DNA of 28,642 bases from a virus, in the IMG/VR virus record IMGVR_UViG_3300033146_007484, positions 1-28,642 of that record; one strand, 5' to 3'. Each line of letters begins with the position of its first letter. Position 1 is the first letter of the stretch. Of the stretch, positions 15,442 to 21,987 are shown one piece after another. A program made the position numbers and the translations under genes. The notes beneath the pieces were generated by a model. It saw nothing but the letters and a program-made list of their open reading frames with translations, had not been told where the DNA came from and searched no databases.

Positions 15442-15665
15442 ATGAAAACAGTTATATACACAAATAGAGGGACATCATTTCTTGAAAAAGATACAAAAAA
15501 ATAAAGTCTATAGATGTGACACTAGGTAGCTTTAGTCATTTTGGGAAAAAATACAATAAAATGATTAAAATTGAACATACTTATAAGATCAATGGATTAT
15601 GTCACGCTCATAATTATGGAGTTACGAGTGTTAGTGAGGGGATAAAAATTGTAGTTGATTATTAA
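15442..15665 (+). CDS. Small gene requiring a -1 frameshift at an A7 run (74 aa if shifted)
   Basis: From ATG 15442 (AAAAGGA upstream) translation gives MKTVIYTNRGTSFLEKDTKK and then TAA. The stop follows the heptamer A-AAA-AAA in the correct phase for a -1 slip (ACA AAA AAA TAA). Slipping back one base continues IKSIDVTLGSFSHFGKKYNK and runs to TAA at 15663-15665. The downstream frame has no start of its own near the junction. It may be a programmed frameshift gene, a decayed gene, or a sequencing error in the A-run. It follows leader copy 2. No family is recognised. Confidence 0.5.
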
Positions 15666-15694
15666 CTACAACACAAACTAAATAAAGGAACAAT

Positions 15695-15886
15695 ATGAGA
15701 AAAGCAACACACAAGGAGGGGGCGGATTATCTAGGTCTAGCTCCTAAGACAATCGCAAACTGGCGAGATGCAAAAAAGCGGAGAGCCTTCTTAATAGGAG
15801 TAGCCGCTATCATAGACGATGAAAAAGCCAAAAGAGAGGCATATGAGGAGAGAAGAGCCAAAGAGGAAGCTACCAGTCAGGGATGA
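15695..15886 (+). CDS. Small HTH DNA-binding protein (63 aa)
   Basis: Starts MRKATHKEGADYLGLAPKTI, where residues 8-26 form a helix-turn-helix of the kind found in excisionase, CII-like and KilA-like small regulators (ADYLG-LAPKTIANWRDAKKR). The C-terminal half is a charged helix (KAKREAYEERRAKEE), suited for oligomerisation. A ribosome site (AAAGGAAC) precedes the ATG. As the last gene of the leader operon it could regulate its own operators at 14843-14908. Its end overlaps the convergent exported protein by 17 bases. Confidence 0.65.
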   Translation: MRKATHKEGADYLGLAPKTIANWRDAKKRRAFLIGVAAIIDDEKAKREAYEERRAKEEATSQG

Positions 15887-16379
15887 TCCTAAAATTATAT
15901 GTACACTCTCCGATCACTCTATTATTCTCTAATGGGATATACTTCTTATATTCTACTTTGAGATTAGTTACTCTATTTTTACACTCTTTGGGTACATCCG
16001 CACCACCGATAATAAAGTTAAAATGTCCACCCTTACCTATCTGTACACGCCACCCATTAGCTCTTGTTTTTAGAAATAATATAGAGCCATACTTTGGTAT
16101 ACACCCTGTATCTGATGTAATACGCCATGCAACGGTTGCAATCTTTTTACTCTGTTTGCAATCTCCTCCAAACTTTACTGTACGCTTACCTAACTTGATA
16201 TCTTTATAGTATTCTACCAGCTTACCATCTTTTATTAAAAACTTTATTTTATCTTTGTCATAATCCCATACTTTTTTAGTATGTATATACATCTTACGAC
16301 CGCCAATATTTAAGACGCTTGCATTTAATCCAACAGTAACCAACCCACCAACCAACACTAACTTAATTAAACTTCTCAT
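15870..16379 (-). CDS. Exported protein with four cysteines, function unknown
   Basis: The N-terminus is a clean Sec signal: MRSLIKLVLVGGLVTVGLNA, with likely cleavage after GLNA or NAS. The mature part (about 150 aa) is basic and beta-rich with four cysteines (contexts GDCKQ, TGCIP, KECKN, GECTY), which could form two disulfides in the periplasm. It is the last gene of the minus-strand early module, 22 bases after the RusA-like gene. A periplasmic moron-type function, such as lysogenic conversion, is plausible but unproven. Confidence 0.65.
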   Translation of the reverse strand: MRSLIKLVLVGGLVTVGLNASVLNIGGRKMYIHTKKVWDYDKDKIKFLIKDGKLVEYYKDIKLGKRTVKFGGDCKQSKKIATVAWRITSDTGCIPKYGSILFLKTRANGWRVQIGKGGHFNFIIGGADVPKECKNRVTNLKVEYKKYIPLENNRVIGECTYNFRIIPDW

Positions 16380-16401
16380 AATTATCCTTTTAATTTATCT
16401 A

Positions 16402-16791
16402 TCACAATTCTACCAAGTATATCTTAGTGCAAGGCTCATCAATCGCATATAGCTTGTGTGTTATAGTTATGACTACTTGGCTATCATCTACATAGGCTAT
16501 CCCATTGAGTGCATCTTTGATAGTTTTCAAGAGGTTATCACTATCGGGTTTTTTGATATGATACTCTCCAACTGCTGCTAACCTCTTCTTCTTGCTCCAG
16601 CTCTTTGGTATTGGCATATAGAAGATACAAAGTAGCTTGGTGGGCTTCTCTGTTGGCGTGAATACACTGCTAGCAAGGAGTGCTATAGCCCTTTTGTGGT
16701 CTGTGTACTTCTTTGGGTTATATGTGCCAAACTTGCTAAAGCGTGGGCGTGGTGCAGGCATTGGTACCAGGGGGATAATTAGAGACTGCAT
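16402..16791 (-). CDS. rusA: RusA-like Holliday junction resolvase
   Basis: A 129-aa protein with the RusA signature: VPMPAPRPRFSKFG at the N-terminus, then KKPDSDNLLKTIKDALNGI and AYVDDSQVV. These conserved aspartates (D in KPDSDN and the DD of VDDSQ) bind the metal ions that cleave four-way DNA junctions. Length is typical for the family. It overlaps the methyltransferase gene by 13 bases in the same operon. The enzyme would resolve recombination intermediates made by the RecE/RecT-like pair before packaging. Confidence 0.85.
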   Translation of the reverse strand: MQSLIIPLVPMPAPRPRFSKFGTYNPKKYTDHKRAIALLASSVFTPTEKPTKLLCIFYMPIPKSWSKKKRLAAVGEYHIKKPDSDNLLKTIKDALNGIAYVDDSQVVITITHKLYAIDEPCTKIYLVEL

Positions 16792-17465
16792 ACCGCTTCA
16801 TCTTCCGTAAAATCAAAGAGTGTAGGCACATAATGAGCAGGCTTAAAACTGCTATCCAAAGCCATTTTTGCACACTCAAGAATATACAATCCTACTTGTG
16901 GATTTACTAAATTTCTTAGTATCATCCGCTTATCTCCTATATCCTTATAGCTCTTTAGATTAAAATTATAGACCGTGGAGCTACCGAGTATATCACCATG
17001 CACCCTACTATCCTCAAATTCTGCCTTGGGGATATCAAAATTTGACCAATAATAATGCCTACCAATATTTATTGATGGGACAATAAGAGGGGTATAAAAA
17101 GGTATCACATTCTCTACTAAAAACAGCCCTTTGTAATAGTGTTGCAGTAGCAAAATAACTTGATAGAGTGCCATATCAGGATATACAGCACCATAGCTTT
17201 TGCCGTTTGAGTATTCTACTCCAACGCGTGGGAATCTAGCTCTTGAGTGAGTAGGACACGGTGGAGAAGCCCAAATAAAATCAAACTCCATGTAGTGCTT
17301 GAGTAGATACGCTTGGGCATCGCCAACGATAACCGTGTCATTCGGATATAGATCACTATAAACTTTTGCAATGTTTGGGGCAAGCTCAACCGCTGTCACT
17401 TCGATATCATCACCCCAGAGCTTACGATTACCGCCTATGCCTGCGTATAGATTTAATACTCTCAT
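16779..17465 (-). CDS. Short C5-cytosine DNA methyltransferase
   Basis: The N-terminus reads MRVLNLYAGIGGNRKLWGDD, the AdoMet-binding motif I. Residues 67-72 (SPPCPT) hold the catalytic cysteine (C70) of motif IV, and LVENV at 116-120 is motif VI with the conserved ENV. At 228 aa it is shorter than typical bacterial enzymes, and a clear motif VIII (QxRxR) and large target-recognition domain are not evident. Phages often carry such short orphan methylases. It overlaps the zinc-ribbon gene upstream (4 bases). It probably shields phage DNA from restriction. Confidence 0.8.
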   Translation of the reverse strand: MRVLNLYAGIGGNRKLWGDDIEVTAVELAPNIAKVYSDLYPNDTVIVGDAQAYLLKHYMEFDFIWASPPCPTHSRARFPRVGVEYSNGKSYGAVYPDMALYQVILLLQHYYKGLFLVENVIPFYTPLIVPSINIGRHYYWSNFDIPKAEFEDSRVHGDILGSSTVYNFNLKSYKDIGDKRMILRNLVNPQVGLYILECAKMALDSSFKPAHYVPTLFDFTEDEAVCSL

Positions 17466-17671
17466 CTCACCCTCTTATAACTCGTAAATGTAGGCTGATC
17501 TTTGCTAATAGAGCAGTTCCAAGTTATAGACTTTCCGCATATACAATGATGACCTGCAGTAGCTCTGTCTTTTGCCGTGTAGCCTCTACCGCATCCAACA
17601 GCAGTACAATTAGCCCAATATGGGCGTTTTGGGATTAGAGAGTCGTTTGGTTGTTGTTTTTGCTTTGCCAT
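17462..17671 (-). CDS. Zinc-ribbon-like small protein (69 aa)
   Basis: Contains cysteines and histidines in paired form: NCTAVGCGRGY, then HHCICGKSITWNC. This could bind a zinc ion. It is embedded between the PAPS-reductase-like gene (one-base overlap) and the methyltransferase gene (ATGA overlap), so it is translated with them. It may be an accessory DNA- or protein-binding factor. No family is assigned. Confidence 0.6.
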   Translation of the reverse strand: MAKQKQQPNDSLIPKRPYWANCTAVGCGRGYTAKDRATAGHHCICGKSITWNCSISKDQPTFTSYKRVR

Positions 17672-18411
17672 TATTCACATATCCCATATTGGTTCACACA
17701 ATGATCATCTTCAAACTCTAGGTCTAAAGTCTGCCTTAGGTGCTTATCTTTATCTTTGTTAAAAAATTTTGCATTTTTTCTATCAAATCCATTTTTAGAA
17801 ACAATATTTCCTATATTGTCTTCAAGATCCCTTAGTCTCTGTTTATATTTATCTTCCATCATCATTAATTCGTGTTTTTTAGCATATATGCACGGATAAC
17901 ATCCAACCCTCATAAAACCCTTTTTATAGAGCGGATTAACCTCAATTTTGTTTTCTTTGTGATAATCAAAAATCCTTTGAGTATCCCAATATGCCACAGG
18001 GTATAAAGTTTTTATACCATCAACAAGGGCAAAACTTTCAGTATCCGCCCTTGCATTACTCTTTTCTCTTCTGATCCCAACAATATTAATAAAATCAATT
18101 CCATTATCTTGAAAAGTTTTATAAAATTTTTTGGCAGGTATAATCTTTAAATTCTCAGTACAAAATCTCATCACACAATTAGGCATCATCTTTTTGCGAA
18201 TACTAAGTGTTTTCATTCCCTCACTCTCAATAAACTTGATTTTTATATCAAGTTTATTTTCTAAATAGTCTAAATACTCATAGACTGCATCGTGTTCCCA
18301 CTTTGTATCGATATAATATGGGATAATATCTTTTCTTGGTAATGTCTCTAAAGCCCACAACAAACACGCGGTCGAGTCTTTGCCACCGCTTAGACTAACT
18401 AAATATTTCAT
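17671..18411 (-). CDS. PAPS reductase/DndC-like PP-loop protein
   Basis: A 246-aa protein. The N-terminus has the PP-loop YLVSLSGGKDSTACLLWAL. The middle has GIRREKSNARAD, equivalent to the GxRxxES/N-R-R region of adenylylating members. Four cysteines (C79, C84, C171, C174, in PNCVMRFCTENLK and RVGCYPC) could hold an Fe-S cluster as in DndC and related phage proteins. Phage members of this family are widespread, but their substrate is usually unknown. Neighbours, a cytosine methyltransferase and a zinc-ribbon protein, hint at nucleic acid modification; sulfur metabolism is the alternative. Confidence 0.75.
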   Translation of the reverse strand: MKYLVSLSGGKDSTACLLWALETLPRKDIIPYYIDTKWEHDAVYEYLDYLENKLDIKIKFIESEGMKTLSIRKKMMPNCVMRFCTENLKIIPAKKFYKTFQDNGIDFINIVGIRREKSNARADTESFALVDGIKTLYPVAYWDTQRIFDYHKENKIEVNPLYKKGFMRVGCYPCIYAKKHELMMMEDKYKQRLRDLEDNIGNIVSKNGFDRKNAKFFNKDKDKHLRQTLDLEFEDDHCVNQYGICE

Positions 18412-18854
18412 TACGAAGCCTCTCTCATACCAAACAACCCATCATCTTCATAAAGCACCTCTTTGACCTCATAGCTACTCTCTTTTTTGTCTTTAAAAAC
18501 TATCAACCCATTGGCTACATAGTCCCTAAAGTCCACTCTACCAGTAGCCAATAATTTTTCACAAAAGCCCTCAAATCGCTTTGGGTACTCCATCGGTGAA
18601 AAGTACTTCCAAATGTCCTTAGTGCCAATCTTTGCTATGATCTTCATAGTCTCTTTTGGTATATCCACTATCTCACCGCTCCTCTTCTCTTGTATCCTCA
18701 GCTCCCAATCTGAATGCAAGATGATATCTTGGTTCCAGCTAGCTTGGCACACACCAGCGAACCGACTTATGAAGTCATATATCGCTTTGAATGCCTCTAC
18801 CTGCATATCATTTAGCCTTAGATTGTCTCTAGCTTTAATCATTGTCGCGTCCAT
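18411..18854 (-). CDS. Hypothetical early protein (147 aa)
   Basis: The chosen start is the ATG at 18854 (MDATMIKARDNLRLNDMQVE), overlapping the upstream TGA as TGATG and with AAGGAG 5 bases before. A TTG one codon upstream is less likely. The protein is mixed helix and strand, with no signal or membrane segment. It lies between the replication protein gene and the PAPS-reductase-like gene in a closely packed operon. No family is recognised. Confidence 0.65.
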   Translation of the reverse strand: MDATMIKARDNLRLNDMQVEAFKAIYDFISRFAGVCQASWNQDIILHSDWELRIQEKRSGEIVDIPKETMKIIAKIGTKDIWKYFSPMEYPKRFEGFCEKLLATGRVDFRDYVANGLIVFKDKKESSYEVKEVLYEDDGLFGMREAS

Positions 18855-19744
18855 CAAAACTCCTTAGTTGTATTTTTTAGTTTATCCATCACATTGCGAT
18901 TTGTCGGTGTAGTCGGTGGTGGCTGTGTTGGGTATTGAGGCTCTAATACTACTAACTTGCCTCTCTTGACCTCTAGTGTTTTGGTGTTGATAGCCATCAA
19001 ATAACCTTTAGCTTTCACCTTCACCCAATCCTTCCCTAGCCGTGGCTCTGGTGTAGGTTTGAAGTCCTTATAAGCTCTCTCTTTATCCCACGACTGATAA
19101 GCCTTGGCAAAGTTTTTGTATTGATATCCCTTTGCTTCTAGTGCATCTACAAACTCTTCATATCGGTCTATGTTGCCATCTAGCAATAAGCATTTAGCAG
19201 CTAGTTTCTTTTTGTACTCATCACTCAAATTGTCATATGATTGTTTTTTTGAGAGAGTGAAAGAAAATTCTTTTTTTATTACTTTTTTATTCTCTGTAGT
19301 AGTCTCTGTGGTAGTCTCTGTACTATTTATACATCGGTTCACATTGACCTCATCCATAGGGTCAATTTGACCTGATGGATCGGTGCATTCTGACCTGATG
19401 CATTGGGTCACACTATTTGGATTTGAAATTTCCTCTATTTTGATATAATTTATAGTGTAAAAGTTAGTCTTATTTCGCTTATCTTTTGATAGCTTTTCTA
19501 TCTCTAAAAAGCCCTTACTCTTAAGGCTTCTTATTATTCTTTTGATGGTAGAGTCTGACCAAAATTTAAACTGTTTTTTCCACTCTTCTATAGAGTTATA
19601 CACCCAAAATCTACCCTCATTCTCAAAACTACTTTTTTGTATCCAGTAGTGTAGTTGTTGCAAAAATATAGACTCATTTAGACCTATAATTTCTGCCAAC
19701 TCTATATTGACTACTAGAGGGTTTTGATTAAAAAATATACTCAT
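18854..19744 (-). CDS. Replication initiator-like protein with N-terminal winged helix
   Basis: A 296-aa protein. Residues 1-110 look like a phage replication-protein winged helix (LNESIFLQQLHYWIQKS, then GRFWVYNSIEEWKKQFKFWS and IIRSLKSKGFLEIEKL). This pattern is typical of phage and plasmid replication proteins that load a helicase. A Thr/Glu repeat (STETTTETTTENKK) links it to a lysine-rich C-terminal region. The DNA coding the repeat carries 12-bp tandem copies next to a T-rich tract and may hold the origin, as in lambda O. Start overlaps the upstream gene as ATGA. A helicase-loader partner gene is not obvious here. Confidence 0.65.
   Translation of the reverse strand: MSIFFNQNPLVVNIELAEIIGLNESIFLQQLHYWIQKSSFENEGRFWVYNSIEEWKKQFKFWSDSTIKRIIRSLKSKGFLEIEKLSKDKRNKTNFYTINYIKIEEISNPNSVTQCIRSECTDPSGQIDPMDEVNVNRCINSTETTTETTTENKKVIKKEFSFTLSKKQSYDNLSDEYKKKLAAKCLLLDGNIDRYEEFVDALEAKGYQYKNFAKAYQSWDKERAYKDFKPTPEPRLGKDWVKVKAKGYLMAINTKTLEVKRGKLVVLEPQYPTQPPPTTPTNRNVMDKLKNTTKEF
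19268..19320. repeat. 12-bp tandem repeats beside an A/T tract inside the initiator gene
   Basis: TAGTAGTCTCTG (19297-19308) is followed by TGGTAGTCTCTG (19309-19320) with one mismatch, and a partial copy (ATTCTCTG) precedes. A T-rich tract (19268-19292) adjoins them. Iterons next to an easily melted tract inside an initiator gene is the layout of lambdoid origins. Only the repeat is seen; origin function is inferred. Confidence 0.35.
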
Positions 19745-19947
19745 ACCCCAATCCTCCTATATACTTTTACTAAATACTTCTCTTGTAGCTCTACAGATGT
19801 GAAGATCTTGACGGGCAATCCTGTAGCCCTCTCCACCTCTTCAGCTTTACTTAGCTTTATCTCTATATCTCCTCGCAAATACTTAGAGAGTGTAGACTTG
19901 TCTATCAGCGTCATATCAGAGATATCAGTTAGACTAAGCTTTGTCAT
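19741..19947 (-). CDS. Small HTH regulator, XRE-like (68 aa)
   Basis: Residues 4-31 (LSLTDISDMTLIDKSTLSKY, then LRGDIEIKLSKAEEVERATG) match a Cro/CI-type helix-turn-helix with the S-T-L-S-K-Y-L-R-G recognition turn. It lies at the promoter end of the minus early operon, between the 24-aa gene and the replication gene, with 4-base overlaps on both sides. It is probably a Cro-like or operon-specific regulator. Confidence 0.7.
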   Translation of the reverse strand: MTKLSLTDISDMTLIDKSTLSKYLRGDIEIKLSKAEEVERATGLPVKIFTSVELQEKYLVKVYRRIGV

Positions 19948-20018
19948 ATAGATACTTTCTTACATTCGGCTACCGTACCTTTAAATACACATTTAGCCAT
20001 CTTTGCTAAGTCACTCAT
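19944..20018 (-). CDS. Micro-ORF of 24 aa with strong ribosome site
   Basis: MSDLAKMAKCVFKGTVAECK is followed by KVSI and a stop overlapping the next gene start (ATGA). GGAGG lies 8 bases before the ATG at 20018, and the start overlaps the end of the 67-aa gene. Two cysteines 9 residues apart are present. Strong Shine-Dalgarno and overlapping junctions on both sides support translation, either as a product or as a coupling device. Confidence 0.5.
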   Translation of the reverse strand: MSDLAKMAKCVFKGTVAECKKVSI

Positions 20019-20214
20019 CTTTATCACCTCCTAATTTTTCTAAGAGCTTCTGCATAATCTTCATCAGCTCACCTTTCTTTTCAAAATGAAATAGCATATC
20101 AATCCCTAGTCTTGCTATCTCACTATCATTCATCCCATACTTATCGCCCATCTCCTCAACCCTCGCTATATGTTCCAAAGATAGTTTGATTGTCTTGCTG
20201 TTGTCGTACTTCAT
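20011..20214 (-). CDS. Small ribbon-helix-helix-like protein (67 aa)
   Basis: Starts MKYDNSKTIKLSLEHIARVE. A short N-terminal strand with alternating residues (KTIKLSL) is followed by two helices (HIARVEEMGDKYG, NDSEIARLGIDMLF), the arrangement of ribbon-helix-helix DNA-binding proteins. The start overlaps the stop of the preceding gene (TAATG). It could repress the early operon as a dimer. Assignment rests on pattern only. Confidence 0.55.
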   Translation of the reverse strand: MKYDNSKTIKLSLEHIARVEEMGDKYGMNDSEIARLGIDMLFHFEKKGELMKIMQKLLEKLGGDKDE

Positions 20215-20435
20215 TACTGCTCCTGTAGTGTTGTGGTGGTCTCTTTATCTTTGGTAGGATTGGGCTGTAGATAAGATTTGATATCTTTCCAAGCGTCAAA
20301 TGGCACTTGATGAGTTTTATTCATGTAGAGGATATTTTCATAGCTAGGCTTTCTAGTGCCTCTCAAAATATGATTTATCGTAGTGGTTGATTTGTATACT
20401 TCTAAGAGTATTTCTTTTAGTTTTTTTCTTGTCAT
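20214..20435 (-). CDS. Cro-like HTH protein, first gene of the leftward early operon
   Basis: The chosen start is ATG at 20435 (MTRKKLKEILLEVYKSTTTI), since the longer frame begins at a TTG inside operator A. The HTH (YKSTTTINHILRGTRKPSYE) is Cro/CI-type, and the C-terminal tail is Pro/Thr/Lys-rich. There is no Shine-Dalgarno before the ATG and a TATTAT box lies only a few bases upstream, so the message could be leaderless. It is divergent from the repressor and flanked by the shared operators, as expected of Cro. Confidence 0.65.
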   Translation of the reverse strand: MTRKKLKEILLEVYKSTTTINHILRGTRKPSYENILYMNKTHQVPFDAWKDIKSYLQPNPTKDKETTTTLQEQ

Positions 20436-20445
20436 GCTAAAATAA

Positions 20446-20517
20446 TACAATAAGCACTATTAGAGAAATGTTAATTTAGTGCATATTGTATTATTTATAT
20501 TGATACAATATGCATTA
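20446..20517. promoter_or_regulatory. Immunity operators: three copies of TACAATAWGCAYTA
   Basis: Site A TACAATAAGCACTA (20446-20459), site B as its reverse complement TAGTGCATATTGTA (20477-20490), and site C TACAATATGCATTA (20504-20517). They fill the region between the divergent Cro-like gene and the repressor, overlapping likely -10 boxes of both. Identical sites recur at 22602-22647. The repressor encoded at 20535 is the probable ligand. Confidence 0.7.
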
Positions 20518-20534
20518 GTTACGAAAGGTTAGTT

Positions 20535-21119
20535 ATGAGTTTTTCAGATAATTTCACAGCGGTTAGAAAAATAAAAGGGTTTACCAACGAAGCAATAGCT
20601 AGAAGAATGGAAGTCGGTATAGCTACTGTAGCTCATTGGTCGAATGGTAGAAGAACGCCATCGCCAGAGCAGATAGAGGAAATTGCATCTATCTTGCAAT
20701 GTTCTGTGGCTGAACTCTTTGGAGAGGACAAAGTACTACCCTCTACAATTCCTTTAATTGGCATAGCAAGTTGTGGAGTTCCTAGTATCTCTTATGATGA
20801 TTATATAGAACAAATACCAGTAAGCGAAGATATCGCTAGAGATGGAGTCTATGCACTCACGGCTGACGGTGACTCTATGCTACCACGCATCAAGCACGGT
20901 GATATAGTGATATGTGATCGAGAGATGGAGTGCGTGAATGGTAATATAGTCCATTACACCACCTCAGACGGAGAGAGCGGTATCAAGCTCTATCAGTGCG
21001 ACCCAACCACAGAGACAGTCACGCTCTACCCACTCAATACCGATGGTCACTATCCAATAACAGTACATAGAGATAGCTTGAAGTGTGCTAGAGCTTTTAA
21101 AATACAATCGGATTTATAA
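20535..21119 (+). CDS. CI/LexA-like prophage repressor (HTH plus S24 peptidase domain)
   Basis: A 194-aa protein. Residues 7-62 form an XRE HTH (FTNEAIARRMEVGIATVAHW, then SNGRRTPSPEQIEEI). The C-terminal S24 domain has ALTADGDSMLPRIKHGDIVI with catalytic Ser114, and GESGIKLYQ with Lys151. The expected autocleavage segment is GIASCGVP, with Cys-Gly at 80-81 where many have Ala-Gly. RecA-stimulated self-cleavage would induce the prophage. It is divergent from the Cro-like gene. The last 11 codons are duplicated 757 bp downstream, beyond the toxin-antitoxin cassette. Confidence 0.88.
   Translation: MSFSDNFTAVRKIKGFTNEAIARRMEVGIATVAHWSNGRRTPSPEQIEEIASILQCSVAELFGEDKVLPSTIPLIGIASCGVPSISYDDYIEQIPVSEDIARDGVYALTADGDSMLPRIKHGDIVICDREMECVNGNIVHYTTSDGESGIKLYQCDPTTETVTLYPLNTDGHYPITVHRDSLKCARAFKIQSDL
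21087..21119 (+). repeat. 33-bp direct repeat, copy 1 (repressor 3' end)
   Basis: Encodes the repressor C-terminus ARAFKIQSDL and stop. It matches copy 2 at 21844-21876 at 28 of 33 positions, beginning with GCTAGAGC and ending with TTATAA in both. Confidence 0.75.
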
Positions 21120-21163
21120 ACATGAGCAAATTATCTTTAGAAGAGCATTAAATTGAAATATGC

Positions 21164-21169
21164 TATAAT
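21164..21169 (+). promoter_or_regulatory. -10 box for the toxin-antitoxin cassette
   Basis: TATAAT followed by AAAGGAG (21175-21181) and ATG at 21187. The cassette thus carries its own promoter and ribosome site and does not depend on the repressor transcript. Confidence 0.5.
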
Positions 21170-21186
21170 CCCACAAAGGAGTCACT

Positions 21187-21570
21187 ATGATAGCCATACC
21201 ACAAAACCAATTTAGTATAGACCTAGACCTCGGTAGCTCTACACTAGAGTACACCAAGAGCTACATAGCACTACTACACAAGCTCTACACCCTACGCAAG
21301 ATACTCAAAAGCAACCTAGACAACCTAGATACATACCTCACCATCAACCAGCTCTACCATGTAGAGAAGTTAGATGAGATACTCATAGGACTAGAAGAGC
21401 TATCAGACTTCACCCAAGAGATACTAAACACCCACAAGCTCAAACACTGGACAAACTACCCCATATACTATATGATAGACAAGCTAGAAGATGCCAACAT
21501 ATCACTACAAGGGCTACTACTCTCTACACAGTCTCACCTCACCCAAGATGAGAACTTCAGATGGTCATAA
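21187..21570 (+). CDS. Antitoxin-like protein of a RelE/ParE-type module
   Basis: A 127-aa helical protein (MIAIPQNQFSIDLDLGSSTL) with leucine-rich amphipathic helices (YIALLHKLYTLRKILKSNLD). It overlaps the toxin gene by 10 bases, in the usual antitoxin-first order. It is longer than typical RelB/DinJ antitoxins and no ribbon-helix-helix is obvious, so the antitoxin family may be unusual. Base use is odd: the coding strand is rich in A and C and poor in G and T, unlike neighbours, which supports recent acquisition. Confidence 0.6.
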   Translation: MIAIPQNQFSIDLDLGSSTLEYTKSYIALLHKLYTLRKILKSNLDNLDTYLTINQLYHVEKLDEILIGLEELSDFTQEILNTHKLKHWTNYPIYYMIDKLEDANISLQGLLLSTQSHLTQDENFRWS

Positions 21571-21848
21571 CCAAAAGCTCCAGATATACCAGAGATGTCA
21601 AGAAACTCACCAAAACCCACAAACTCACCACCCAACAGATAGCAGACACAGAACTACTATACACAACAGACCCCAACCACAAGACACTAAGACTACACAA
21701 GATAGTATGCAAAAGAGACAAAGACAGATACTCCATCACCATACCAAACACCCAATATCGCATACTCATCACCAAACTACAAGAGACCACATATCTCAAC
21801 ACCCTACTAGACCACAAAGCATACGATAGGATCAACAAAGACTGCTAG
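21561..21848 (+). CDS. RelE/ParE-family toxin
   Basis: A 95-aa basic protein with the RelE/YafQ layout: SSRYTRDVKKLTKTHKLTTQ, then the dP..L.LHK segment (TDPNHKTLRLHKIV), a beta-sheet region with KDRYSITIPNTQYRILITKL, and the C-terminal LLDHKAYDRIN. In this family such proteins are mRNA interferases or gyrase poisons. The LxxHKxxxx-R-YSI-RI pattern favours the YafQ/RelE side. It is co-transcribed with the overlapping antitoxin gene. The module may stabilise the prophage or act in phage defence. Confidence 0.75.
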   Translation: MVITKSSRYTRDVKKLTKTHKLTTQQIADTELLYTTDPNHKTLRLHKIVCKRDKDRYSITIPNTQYRILITKLQETTYLNTLLDHKAYDRINKDC

Positions 21849-21876
21849 AGCATTTAATATACAATCAAACTTATAA
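21844..21876 (+). repeat. 33-bp direct repeat, copy 2 (displaced repressor tail)
   Basis: Translates, in the repressor frame, to ARAFNIQSNL and a stop, but is detached from any repressor gene. It is followed at once by AAGGAG and the 34-aa gene, suggesting that this was the original junction after the repressor. Confidence 0.75.
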
Positions 21877-21882
21877 GGAGTG

Positions 21883-21987
21883 ATGATGGAAAATGAACTA
21901 AGACAAAGAGCTACTAAATGTATGATATGTAAACATTGCTGTTGTATTGTAAACGATTTTGTAGAGTGCAGGGGTTATAGTTACTAG
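21883..21987 (+). CDS. Cysteine-rich micro-protein (34 aa)
   Basis: MMENELRQRATKCMICKHCC is followed by a further cysteine, IVNDFVEC and RGYSY. Six cysteines and one histidine in 34 residues suggest metal binding. AAGGAG lies 5 bases before the first ATG. The end overlaps the convergent 190-aa gene by 4 bases. It was probably the gene following the repressor before the cassette insertion. Confidence 0.5.
   Translation: MMENELRQRATKCMICKHCCCIVNDFVECRGYSY

Noticed and set aside
21557-21838. Minus-strand 93-codon frame opposite the toxin gene
   Set aside because: It results from the A/C-rich skew of the toxin strand; its translation is Leu/Ser/Val-rich without a ribosome site, while the plus-strand frame matches the RelE/ParE family.
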